Source of the DNA: JADGQA01 sp964579855
GTDB lineage: Bacteria; Bacteroidota; Ignavibacteria; UBA10030
Direction: 5' to 3'
Assembly (NCBI GenBank): GCA_964579855.1
Contig: CAZOIM010000082.1
Coordinates: 1 to 14,516 of the forward strand
Length of the DNA: 14,516 bases
Each line of letters begins with the position of its first letter. Position 1 is the stretch's first letter. A program made the translations under genes and the position numbers. Below the pieces are notes generated by a model. It saw nothing but the letters and a program-made list of their open reading frames with translations. It was not told the DNA's origin and made no database searches. Positions 6,251-12,849 of this stretch are shown piece after piece.

Positions 6251-7855
6251 ATGCTTGAAAAGATTCGACACATAGGATCAAGAGGCAAACTGGCATCGGT
6301 GCTCGTCTTGCTTGTTATGCTGCCAGCGATATTTTATTCGGTGTACGAATTTACGACGCTCACAAGAAGCGAGGCACTGATAGCAGATATTTATCGTCAA
6401 CAACTGGATGTGGTATTATATTCGCTCAATCAGTACGCTTGGGACGTCGCGGATAGTTGGGCGAATTCGATCAATAGTAGCTTTGAGACTGGCCAAACAT
6501 CGCGTGGGACTTTATCTGCGTTCTTTGGGCCATTTCTTGAAGAAAACTCGGGGATTCGGAGTGTATTTCTGACGGACAGTTCTCTTTCCCTCGTGCAAGT
6601 ATTCTCACCCAAGGTACGGATCAGTCTTGAGCAGAACCCTGGCAGCGAAGAGATTATGTTCTCACTCAAACAACAGAACGCTACGCTCGAACGACTGTTC
6701 AAGCTTCAAGCCTCAGGATACAGGAAAATTGATCCGATCCTCATCGACATAACAAGCGCTGGGACGGCTCTGGCTCTCGTCTTCATAACTGGTGGACAAG
6801 TCCGGGACCACCGCATTGTTGGTATCGTGATCGATGCCGAGCGATTCATACGCGATATTCTGGGTCGAAAGATGAACGAAGCCGCGGGCGACAATTTCGT
6901 CCTCTCGGTCAATCGAAAACACTCAACGCAGATTATCTATGCTACCGGCGAACAATCACAGCAGGGGGCGCGTCAGACGAAAGACCTCTGGTTATTTCCC
7001 GATTATACAATCGGGATTCGTCTTCGCGGGCAGACAATCGATGAAGTTGTTCGTGCGCGTTTTTATCGTAACCTGTTGCTGATTGGATTGCTCAATGTGG
7101 TCCTTATTGCAGGTGTGTGGGTTGTTTACCGGACCGTCCGACGCGAAATGGAGCTCGCGCAACTGAAATCGGACTTCGTATCCAGTGTTTCTCACGAAAT
7201 CAAAACACCGCTCGCACTTATCCGCATGTTTGGCGAAACACTTCAGATGAAACGAGTACGCTCGGAAACGAAGAAACAGGAATACTACGACACTATTGTG
7301 CAGGAAACAGAAAGACTGACGAGGCTCATCAACAACATCCTGAATTTCTCAAGAATGGAGGCCGGAAAGAAGGAATACTTCTTTGAGTCAGCCGATTTGA
7401 ACGCAATAGTGCGCGATGTTCTGAAGAACTACGGCACACATCTCGAAAACGAAGGGTTCACGGTCTCAGTAAATACCGATGCCCCACTTCCCCCCATCAA
7501 TGCAGATAGTGGCGCCATTGCTGAATCGCTGTTGAACATCGTTGACAATTCGGTGAAGTACAGTGGTGCAAGGAAACATCTTAAGATTCACACTGGTCGT
7601 GACGAAAGAACGGTCTACGTTGAAATTGAAGATCTCGGAATCGGCATTGACCCTTCGCTACAGAAAAGAATATTCGAGAAGTTCTATCGCGTTTCGACCG
7701 GGTTGGTGCAGGAGACGAAAGGAACGGGGCTTGGCCTGACACTGGTCAAACATATTATGGACGCCCATAGGGGAACGGTTACGCTGCGCAGCGAGCCGGG
7801 GAAAGGTAGTGCATTTCGATTGTCGTTTCCAACGTTTTCCAATGAACAGACGTAA
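6251..7855 (+). CDS. Membrane sensor histidine kinase without HAMP domain
   Basis: 534 residues. Two membrane segments (about 14-34 and 275-295) enclose a roughly 240-residue extracytoplasmic sensor domain that I do not recognise. The second segment is followed after only about 15 residues by the dimerisation/phosphoacceptor helix, leaving no room for a HAMP linker. The H-box is SSVSHEIKTP with His315 as the phosphorylated residue. The ATP-binding domain shows the N-box (SLLNIVDNSVKYS, Asn429 and Asn433), G1 box DLGIGI (461-466), F-box FEKFYR (475-480) and G2 box GTGLGL (491-496). All residues needed for kinase activity appear intact. The response regulator starts 15 bases after the stop, so they form a cognate pair. 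It is divergent from lemA across 210 bases. A weak promoter candidate is TTGCTC (6196) with TAACTTTTG (6219). The stimulus is unknown, but the location suggests envelope sensing. Confidence 0.93.
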   Translation: MLEKIRHIGSRGKLASVLVLLVMLPAIFYSVYEFTTLTRSEALIADIYRQQLDVVLYSLNQYAWDVADSWANSINSSFETGQTSRGTLSAFFGPFLEENSGIRSVFLTDSSLSLVQVFSPKVRISLEQNPGSEEIMFSLKQQNATLERLFKLQASGYRKIDPILIDITSAGTALALVFITGGQVRDHRIVGIVIDAERFIRDILGRKMNEAAGDNFVLSVNRKHSTQIIYATGEQSQQGARQTKDLWLFPDYTIGIRLRGQTIDEVVRARFYRNLLLIGLLNVVLIAGVWVVYRTVRREMELAQLKSDFVSSVSHEIKTPLALIRMFGETLQMKRVRSETKKQEYYDTIVQETERLTRLINNILNFSRMEAGKKEYFFESADLNAIVRDVLKNYGTHLENEGFTVSVNTDAPLPPINADSGAIAESLLNIVDNSVKYSGARKHLKIHTGRDERTVYVEIEDLGIGIDPSLQKRIFEKFYRVSTGLVQETKGTGLGLTLVKHIMDAHRGTVTLRSEPGKGSAFRLSFPTFSNEQT

Positions 7856-7870
7856 ATTCCGGGGACGAAT

Positions 7871-8554
7871 ATGATAAAAATACTTCTGGTCGAAGACGAA
7901 TCGAAAATGCGGCAGGTCATCAAAGACAATTTTGAACTCGAAGGATATGATCTCGATATTGCCGGAGATGGCAAAATGGGTCTTCAGAAGCTTCTGGAAA
8001 ATTCGTATTCCCTTGCGCTGCTGGATGTGATGTTGCCGCAGATGTCCGGGTTCGATGTGTGTAAAAAAGCACGGGAACACGGAGTCGCTACGCCTGTGAT
8101 TTTCCTCACGGCCAAGGGAGAGGAGATTGACAAAGTGCTCGGCCTTGAACTTGGGGCGGATGACTACATTACCAAACCGTTTGGTTTGCGCGAGCTTCTT
8201 GCACGTACGAAAGCCGTGCTTCGGCGAACCGAAGGAATGACGGGTGGACCCACTGAAACCATGAAACTGGGAACTATTGAAATAGATTTTAAGACCTATA
8301 CTGCCAGCCGGGCCGGCGTAACGCTGCAGATGACGCCGAAGGAATTCGAATTGTTGAAATTCTTATGGCAACATCGCAACCAGGCGGTAAGTCGCGACCA
8401 GCTCCTGACCAATGTTTGGGGATACGACGAGTCGCTGAGCACTCGAACCATTGACAATTTTGTTCTGAAATTACGTCAGAAACTTGAAGAGAATCCCGCC
8501 AACCCGAAGTACATCATTACTATTCACGGTTTGGGCTACAAGCTCATCGCTTGA
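7871..8554 (+). CDS. OmpR/PhoB family response regulator
   Basis: 227 residues. The receiver domain (1-about 120) has the acidic pair at 8-10 (EDE), phosphoacceptor Asp52 in LLDVMLP, Thr80 in FLTAKG and Lys102 in TKPF, all the expected positions. The C-terminal winged-helix DNA-binding domain (about 130-227) has the hallmark patterns 'TPKEFELLKFLWQH', 'SRDQLLTNVWGYD', 'TIDNFVLKLRQKLE' and 'ITIHGLGYKL'. The start is an ATG with GGGGA a few bases upstream, 15 bases after the kinase stop. It is therefore a transcription factor controlled by that kinase. Its target genes are unknown; candidates are the kinase operon itself, the divergent lemA-M48 unit and the two secreted-protein genes downstream. 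No obvious tandem OmpR-type half sites were recognised in the neighbouring gaps. Confidence 0.95.
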   Translation: MIKILLVEDESKMRQVIKDNFELEGYDLDIAGDGKMGLQKLLENSYSLALLDVMLPQMSGFDVCKKAREHGVATPVIFLTAKGEEIDKVLGLELGADDYITKPFGLRELLARTKAVLRRTEGMTGGPTETMKLGTIEIDFKTYTASRAGVTLQMTPKEFELLKFLWQHRNQAVSRDQLLTNVWGYDESLSTRTIDNFVLKLRQKLEENPANPKYIITIHGLGYKLIA

Positions 8555-8711
8555 TACCGCCCTCTTCGCACGTTCACGGTCATTGCCACGGTTTTTCCAT
8601 CCTTGACCGTTACAATTACTTACAATTGTTGACCCAACCTTCACATCTTTGAAACATTGAGGCCGTACCATAATGTGTAGTCGAACTCACCATTTCAAAG
8701 AACATTATGTC

Positions 8712-8716
8712 GGAGG
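8712..8716 (+). promoter_or_regulatory. Ribosome binding site that sets the start of the small secreted protein
   Basis: GGAGG ends 5 bases before the ATG at 8722. It favours that start over the in-frame ATG at 8707, which would place MSEVV ahead of the signal peptide. Confidence 0.65.
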
Positions 8717-8721
8717 TCGTC

Positions 8722-9177
8722 ATGAAAGCATACAAGGTGTTGATATCAGGTCTGATCCTTGTGTCGATTCCAGTACTTGCACAAGGCAAACAGCCGTCGT
8801 CACGGCACGATTCCCCAAATTCAGCAACCATATGGACATACAACGATGAGTATATCCAGAAAGCCATCAAGAATTACGAGGCTGCATTGAATTCCTCGAA
8901 CGATGGTGTCGTAGAATCTGCTATCGCTCACGTTACTTTCATGAGAATCGATTTGCCCAAGACGGATCTGAAAAAAATCGAGGCCACGCTGACGAACCTC
9001 GCTGAGGCTGGCAGAACGCCAGTGATCCGGTATAAAGCATATCTTGCGAGCATCGTATTTGAGAGTCCCTCGACATTTGCGAATGCTCTGAAGACAGATG
9101 CCGTTGAAAGCGATCAGTTCTTTTCGGTAATTGCTTCAGAGGTTCAAAGAACGCTTCTTGGCCAGAACATGAAATAG
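8722..9177 (+). CDS. Small secreted protein of unknown function
   Basis: 151 residues from the ATG at 8722. The amino end is a classic signal peptide: MKAYK, a hydrophobic core (6-18) and a likely cleavage after LAQ (about 19-21). The mature part (about 130 residues) looks wholly alpha-helical, with hydrophobic periodicity such as 'EYIQKAIKNYEAALNSSNDG', 'VVESAIAHVTFMRIDLP', 'LKKIEATLTNLAEAG' and 'VIRYKAYLASIVFE'. This looks like two or three HEAT/ARM- or TPR-like hairpins, but I cannot assign a family. It begins 167 bases after the response regulator stops and precedes a larger secreted protein on the same strand. A CATAAT element at about 8669-8674 may be a -10, but no well-spaced -35 was found. 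It could be a periplasmic adaptor or regulator, possibly under control of the adjacent two-component system (inference). Confidence 0.75.
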   Translation: MKAYKVLISGLILVSIPVLAQGKQPSSRHDSPNSATIWTYNDEYIQKAIKNYEAALNSSNDGVVESAIAHVTFMRIDLPKTDLKKIEATLTNLAEAGRTPVIRYKAYLASIVFESPSTFANALKTDAVESDQFFSVIASEVQRTLLGQNMK

Positions 9178-9268
9178 GATCATGCTGGGATCGTGCTCTG
9201 CAAACGAAGTCAATTGCTGAACTCATGTCGAGAATAATCTTGTTCAATAAATGTAGAAAGCCGACGTC

Positions 9269-10318
9269 ATGTCACGAACCAAAATAGCCACACTCACTCT
9301 AGTGTTGTTCCTACTGGCTTCATTCCAGGTGATCCAAGCGCAGGGGATGAGAACCCTGCTCAATCTTCGAGGTCAGTGGAAGATTGAACTGGGTGACGAA
9401 ATGAAATGGGCGGATCCAAAATTTGATGATACCAAGTGGGATAAAATCAGAGTGCCGAGCCCGTGGGAGGATGATGGATATCCCGGATACGACGGATATG
9501 CCTGGTACCGGAAGCACTTCACTGTCGACAAAGAGATGAAAAATGATGTGATCTACCTTCAAATCGGCTACGTGGATGACGTGAGTGAGGTGTATTTGAA
9601 TGGGCATATGGTCGGATTCGAGGGACAGTTTCCTCCCAATTTTATTACGGGGTACAATACCACCAGGCCGTTTCGCGTACCGCAACAATACATCAACTAC
9701 AATGGTGACAACGTGATAGCGGTTCGCGTTTATGATCAGCGATTAGCCGGAGGCATTACACACGGAAGCGTCGGGTTGTTCGAGCCGAGAGATTATCTCG
9801 CACCGGACTATGATCTTGCCGGAACGTGGAAGTTTAAGACGGGGGACAATGATTCGTGGAAAGACCTCGATGTATCCGATGGCGCTTGGAACAACGTCAT
9901 AGTTCCGGCCTATTGGGAAACACAGGGTTTCAAGGACTATGACGGATTTGGCTGGTACAGAATGAAATTCAAGGTCCCGGACAATCTCATCGGAGAGCGA
10001 CTCATCCTATTGGTTGGCAAGGTCGACGACTATGATGAAACGTACTTGAATGGAAAACTCATAGGACATACGGGCAGAATGAGAAAGAACTTTGATCCGG
10101 ATGATCGGGGTAATGAATATGCTCAGCTCCGCGCCTATACTATTCCACCAGAACTCTTGGTGTCCGGACATGAAAACATTCTTGCGGTGAAAGTAGAGGA
10201 TGTGTACATGCACGGAGGAATCTACGACGGGCCCATAGGATTGATCACGCGGGAGAAATACCGGCAATGGAAAAGAGACAACGAGGACCGATGGAATCCT
10301 TTCGACTGGTTTCGCTGA
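9269..10318 (+). CDS. Secreted protein with two tandem GH2-type jelly-roll (galactose-binding-like) domains and no catalytic domain
   Basis: 349 residues. The signal peptide covers about 1-25 (hydrophobic 8-18, cleavage near QAQG). Two homologous domains follow, about 31-171 and 181-326. They align motif by motif: 'LRGQWKIEL' with 'LAGTWKFKT', 'GYDGYAWYRKHFTV' (73-86) with 'DYDGFGWYRMKFKV' (223-236), 'VDDVSEVYLNGHMVG' (102-116) with 'VDDYDETYLNGKLIG' (252-266), and 'GGITHGSVGLFEP' (161-173) with 'GGIYDGPIGLITR' (316-328). These are the signature of the sugar-binding N-terminal domain of family 2 glycoside hydrolases (beta-galactosidase/glucuronidase). The immunoglobulin-like and TIM-barrel domains that carry catalysis are absent, and the protein ends in a Trp/Arg/Asp-rich tail. 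It is probably a periplasmic or outer-membrane carbohydrate-binding protein rather than an enzyme. A strong terminator follows at 10354. Confidence 0.85.
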   Translation: MSRTKIATLTLVLFLLASFQVIQAQGMRTLLNLRGQWKIELGDEMKWADPKFDDTKWDKIRVPSPWEDDGYPGYDGYAWYRKHFTVDKEMKNDVIYLQIGYVDDVSEVYLNGHMVGFEGQFPPNFITGYNTTRPFRVPQQYINYNGDNVIAVRVYDQRLAGGITHGSVGLFEPRDYLAPDYDLAGTWKFKTGDNDSWKDLDVSDGAWNNVIVPAYWETQGFKDYDGFGWYRMKFKVPDNLIGERLILLVGKVDDYDETYLNGKLIGHTGRMRKNFDPDDRGNEYAQLRAYTIPPELLVSGHENILAVKVEDVYMHGGIYDGPIGLITREKYRQWKRDNEDRWNPFDWFR

Positions 10319-10353
10319 CCCAGAGTACGTTGCAACGATCCCCGATAATTGAA

Positions 10354-10385
10354 AAACCCCGTTCCTTCTAATCGAAACGGGGTTT
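10354..10385. terminator. Strong bidirectional rho-independent terminator
   Basis: A perfect 10-base stem (AAACCCCGTT at 10354-10363 with AACGGGGTTT at 10376-10385) encloses a 12-base loop. On the minus strand it is followed directly by TTTTTC, which suits rpsT. On the + strand TTTATCGTTTT follows, which suits the jelly-roll gene. It lies between the two convergent stops. Confidence 0.9.
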
Positions 10386-10417
10386 ATCGTTTTACGAACC
10401 TCAGAGTTGCTGAATTC

Positions 10418-10690
10418 CTACTTCGTTTGTTCCTGCACCTTTATCGCATTGACGAGTTTCGTCAACCTTGATTTCTGATTTGAAGCCTTGTTCTTGTGGA
10501 TGACGCCCTTTGCGGCAATCTCGTCAAGGTATTTGACAGTCGTCCGCAATACTTTCGCAGCTTCATCTTTTGTCTTGGAACTTCGCACTTTCCTGATGAG
10601 GGTCTTCATCCTCGTAAGCGCTGCCTTGTTCCTTATGGCTCTTTGGATATTCTGTCGTGCGCGCTTAACAGCTGATTTGTGGCGTGGCAT
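10418..10690 (-). CDS. rpsT: 30S ribosomal protein S20
   Basis: 90 residues, the normal S20 length, very rich in Lys and Arg. It carries the S20 amino-terminal signature 'MPRHKSAVKRARQNIQRAIRNK', here quoted in two pieces: MPRHKSAVKRARQ (1-13) and NIQRAIRNK (14-22). The three-helix pattern continues with 'KTLIRKV' and the C-terminal 'IHKNKASNQKSRLTKLVNAI', including the conserved 'KNxAxxxKSRLxxxv' block. S20 binds 16S rRNA early in assembly of the small subunit. The start ATG has AAGGAG 6 bases upstream (10697-10702). A well-spaced promoter candidate lies in the gap to the NUDIX gene, so it is probably transcribed at least in part on its own, ending at the hairpin at 10354-10385. Confidence 0.98.
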   Translation of the reverse strand: MPRHKSAVKRARQNIQRAIRNKAALTRMKTLIRKVRSSKTKDEAAKVLRTTVKYLDEIAAKGVIHKNKASNQKSRLTKLVNAIKVQEQTK

Positions 10691-10696
10691 TCACAT

Positions 10697-10702
10697 CTCC
10701 TT
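10697..10702 (-). promoter_or_regulatory. Ribosome binding site of rpsT
   Basis: AAGGAG on the minus strand ends 6 bases before the rpsT ATG at 10690, a near-ideal Shine-Dalgarno for a highly expressed gene. Confidence 0.8.
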
Positions 10703-10732
10703 TTTCTCTTGAATTTCAAACTCCAATGTATC

Positions 10733-10761
10733 AAGATAGCAAAGAATGCCCTAAAACTCAA
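10733..10761 (-). promoter_or_regulatory. Candidate rpsT promoter
   Basis: Minus-strand TTGAGT (10756-10761) and TATCTT (10733-10738) are separated by exactly 17 bases, each 4/6 to the sigma-70 consensus. It lies in the 97-base gap between the NUDIX gene and rpsT. The inferred leader would be about 35 bases. Confidence 0.4.
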
Positions 10762-10787
10762 AGCATTTCTCTTCAAATACGCAGCCC

Positions 10788-11357
10788 CTATGAATGATTC
10801 ATCAACTCTTCGAGAAATGAATCGATGATGAATGCGGTAGCCCCCCAAATTTCGTACTCACCAAATCGGAAGGAATAGACGTCACGGGTCTTACCTTCGC
10901 GTACGATACTGACAACCTTCTTGTTATTGGGGTCCTGAAAGAATGCGAAGGGCGCCTCAATAACAGACGTAACCTCCTTTTTGCTCAGTATCAATGGTGG
11001 GAGAGAATCCAGGAATCCTACAACTGGCGTGACGACGAATCCTGTGGGAATTGTGATATCGTTGAACACGCCGACAACGTGAATCCGATCACGAGTCAGA
11101 CCGATTTCCTCTTCAGTTTCTCGGAGCGCAGTGGTCACAATGTCCAAATCTGTTCTGTCCACAGCACCGCCGGGGAAAGAAATTTGTCCCTTGTGATGCT
11201 CAACGTCATCGGTTCGTTTTGTAAGGAGGAAATATGGTTCGTCCTCTTTTTCAAATATTGGGACCAACACGGCAGCCCTGGTTAATCCAGTATCCGGCAA
11301 TTCAATCCGAGGAAATGATTCAAAAAAGGCGAGGAGTTGTTTCCGGAATGAGTTCAT
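10788..11357 (-). CDS. NUDIX hydrolase, CoA pyrophosphatase type (NudL/YeaB-like)
   Basis: 189 residues from the ATG at 11357. The NUDIX box begins in GQISFPGG (about 57-64) and ends in ALRETEEEIGL (about 77-87), whose Glu residues bind the metal. In this subfamily the first box Glu is commonly Asp, as seen here in 'VDRTDLD'. The preceding 'LLTKRTDDVEHHKGQ' (about 44-58) matches the extra motif that distinguishes coenzyme-A diphosphatases (LLTxRsxxLxxHxGQ) from other NUDIX enzymes. Those enzymes split CoA or its oxidised derivatives into phosphopantetheine and 3',5'-ADP. An in-frame upstream ATG (11408) would add 17 residues, but it overlaps a perfect TATAAT and the added residues are not family-like, so I reject it. 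No Shine-Dalgarno is visible at 11357. It lies between rpsT and a terminator that closes the PLP gene. Confidence 0.88.
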   Translation of the reverse strand: MNSFRKQLLAFFESFPRIELPDTGLTRAAVLVPIFEKEDEPYFLLTKRTDDVEHHKGQISFPGGAVDRTDLDIVTTALRETEEEIGLTRDRIHVVGVFNDITIPTGFVVTPVVGFLDSLPPLILSKKEVTSVIEAPFAFFQDPNNKKVVSIVREGKTRDVYSFRFGEYEIWGATAFIIDSFLEELMNHS

Positions 11358-11406
11358 GGATGTCGTTCGCAACCCAAGAATATATATCGCAGCCGAGGGA
11401 CCCCGC

Positions 11407-11412
11407 ATTATA
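11407..11412 (-). promoter_or_regulatory. Candidate -10 element of the NUDIX gene
   Basis: A perfect TATAAT on the minus strand, about 50 bases before the preferred start codon and just past the terminator of the upstream PLP gene. The best -35-like hexamer, TGGACA, is 22 bases upstream, longer than the normal spacing, so the assignment rests mainly on the -10 and its position. Confidence 0.4.
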
Positions 11413-11451
11413 CGAATGCAGTGACGGATTGCATTGTCCAGAGCGGAGACG

Positions 11452-11477
11452 CGGAAAACTCGGCCTCATTTGGCCGA
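11452..11477 (-). terminator. Rho-independent terminator of the PLP-enzyme gene
   Basis: On the minus strand a perfect 6-base stem (TCGGCC, 6-base loop AAATGA, GGCCGA; + positions 11460-11465 and 11472-11477) is followed by GTTTTCC. It lies 10 bases after the TAG of the PLP gene. The U run is short, so it may be a moderate terminator. Confidence 0.6.
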
Positions 11478-11486
11478 ACCAAGCAT

Positions 11487-12698
11487 CTAGATAGTCGAGA
11501 GTGCTTCTTCAAAGTCTCCGATCAGATCTTCGATACCTTCCACGCCGACAGAAATTCGTATCATGCCGGGTGTTACGCCGTGTCGCTTCAGTTCATCGTC
11601 GGTCATAAAGACGTGCGAGGAATAAACCGGAATGCTGACGAGCGTCTCAACTCCTCCGAGCGACATCGCATTGACTGCAATCTTGAGATTGTCGCAGACC
11701 TTGGCTGCTGCCTCAACCGGCGCAATCTTCTTCGATGGTTTTACTTCAATCGTCACCATGCCGCCAAACCCTGACATCTGTTCCTTGGCCAGTTTATGTT
11801 GTGGGTGGGAGGAGAGTCCAGGATAAAGAACGCGATTCACTTTCTTGTTTTTTTCGAGCGCCTTTGCCAACGTTAACGCATTTTTGTTTTGGCGTTCCAC
11901 GCGAAGTTCGAAGGTCTTGAGGCTTCGAAATAGCAAATAGGCTGCAAATGGATCGGCACACCCTCCATAGTGTTTCGCAAGGCCTCGAACTTTCGAGAGG
12001 TACTCCGATTTGCCGAGCACGACTCCGCCCATAACATCGCTGTGACCCCCAAGATACTTCGTGGCGCTTTCGGTTATAACATCCACGCCGTACGGGAATG
12101 GATCCTGATTAAGGATGGAGGCAAACGTATTGTCGATCATCACGGTGATTTTCTTGCCGACCTTTTTTTCCGCGATTCGTGTTTGCCGAACGATCTCCGC
12201 CATATCGACAAGGGAAAGCGTTGGGTTTGTGGGGGTTTCAAAATAGACAATCGTCGTCCTCGGAGTGGCAAGACTTGAAATCCTGAAAAGGTTTCCAGGA
12301 TCGAGAAAGTGGACCTTAATGTTCTGTTTGGGCAATTCATCCCGGAAGAACCGGTATGTGCCGCCATACAAAGCCGGCGTGCTGATGATTTCATCGCCGG
12401 CTTTTGTTATTGCGAGAATGGCTGTGGATATTGCCGCCATCCCGGAAGAAAAGAGTGCTGCCGATTCCGCTCCTTCCATAAGTGCGAGTTTTGTTTCAAC
12501 GTCGTGCACTGTCGGGTTGTGATACCTCGTATACACATATACCGACGAATCACCTTTCGCATAACGGACAGCATCCTCCGATGAGTCAAACCGGTAGTTC
12601 GTGGTTTGATAAATCGGAAGCGAAACGGGGCCTTTGTACGCATATAATTTGTCGCCGTGTATAGCTCTGGTGGAAAGTGAAAGCTGCGTCTTTTTCAT
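11487..12698 (-). CDS. Cys/Met-metabolism PLP-dependent enzyme (cystathionine gamma-synthase/gamma-lyase-like)
   Basis: 403 residues from the ATG at 12698; the longer frame (to 12758) adds 20 residues that are not family-like. Visible features of the trans-sulfuration fold are YTRYHNPT (56-63, whose Tyr and Arg contact the PLP phosphate of a neighbouring subunit), SSGMAA (84-89, phosphate cup), YGGTYRFF (111-118), Asp189 in MIDNTF (pairs with the pyridine nitrogen), Lys214 in ESATKYLGGHSD (internal aldimine with PLP), and Arg381 in IRISVGVE (substrate carboxylate). Members make or cleave cystathionine, use O-acyl-homoserine with sulfide, or release methanethiol from methionine. The active-site Cys of typical methionine gamma-lyases (YGCT) is Gly here, which argues for a synthase/lyase of the cystathionine type, but the exact substrate cannot be fixed by reading. 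It is monocistronic by appearance, with its own promoter and terminator. Confidence 0.9.
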   Translation of the reverse strand: MKKTQLSLSTRAIHGDKLYAYKGPVSLPIYQTTNYRFDSSEDAVRYAKGDSSVYVYTRYHNPTVHDVETKLALMEGAESAALFSSGMAAISTAILAITKAGDEIISTPALYGGTYRFFRDELPKQNIKVHFLDPGNLFRISSLATPRTTIVYFETPTNPTLSLVDMAEIVRQTRIAEKKVGKKITVMIDNTFASILNQDPFPYGVDVITESATKYLGGHSDVMGGVVLGKSEYLSKVRGLAKHYGGCADPFAAYLLFRSLKTFELRVERQNKNALTLAKALEKNKKVNRVLYPGLSSHPQHKLAKEQMSGFGGMVTIEVKPSKKIAPVEAAAKVCDNLKIAVNAMSLGGVETLVSIPVYSSHVFMTDDELKRHGVTPGMIRISVGVEGIEDLIGDFEEALSTI

Positions 12699-12770
12699 GA
12701 TTATTGGAGAGTATGATTGTTGGCTGCTGTTCTCGTGACTGAGGAAAAGCCCAATCAAGATCGTGGAAGA

Positions 12771-12799
12771 AAAATAGACAAAAGGGAGAAGGAATTCAA
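12771..12799 (-). promoter_or_regulatory. Candidate promoter of the PLP-enzyme gene
   Basis: Minus-strand TTGAAT (12794-12799) and TATTTT (12771-12776) are 17 bases apart. The -35 hexamer and the spacing are the same as those proposed for lemA. The leader to the ATG at 12698 would be about 65 bases. Confidence 0.35.
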
Positions 12800-12849
12800 T
12801 CGAAGGATAGTTGCCTCAGGCGTGAAACTTGAGTATGTTCTTCCTCGTG

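Noticed and set aside
7658..8080. A 140-codon minus-strand frame across the kinase-regulator junction
   Set aside because: It overlaps two well-supported genes with intact motifs and has no family resemblance.
8555..8706. Possible terminator or promoter after the response regulator
   Set aside because: A short GG/CC dyad near 8580 followed by TTTTT is too weak to call a terminator. CATAAT at 8669-8674 has only a TTGAAA 14 bases upstream, too close for a standard promoter.
9179..9199. Imperfect tandem 'GATCaTGCT / GATCgTGCT' after the small secreted protein gene
   Set aside because: Only two short imperfect units; not enough to claim a repeat or operator.
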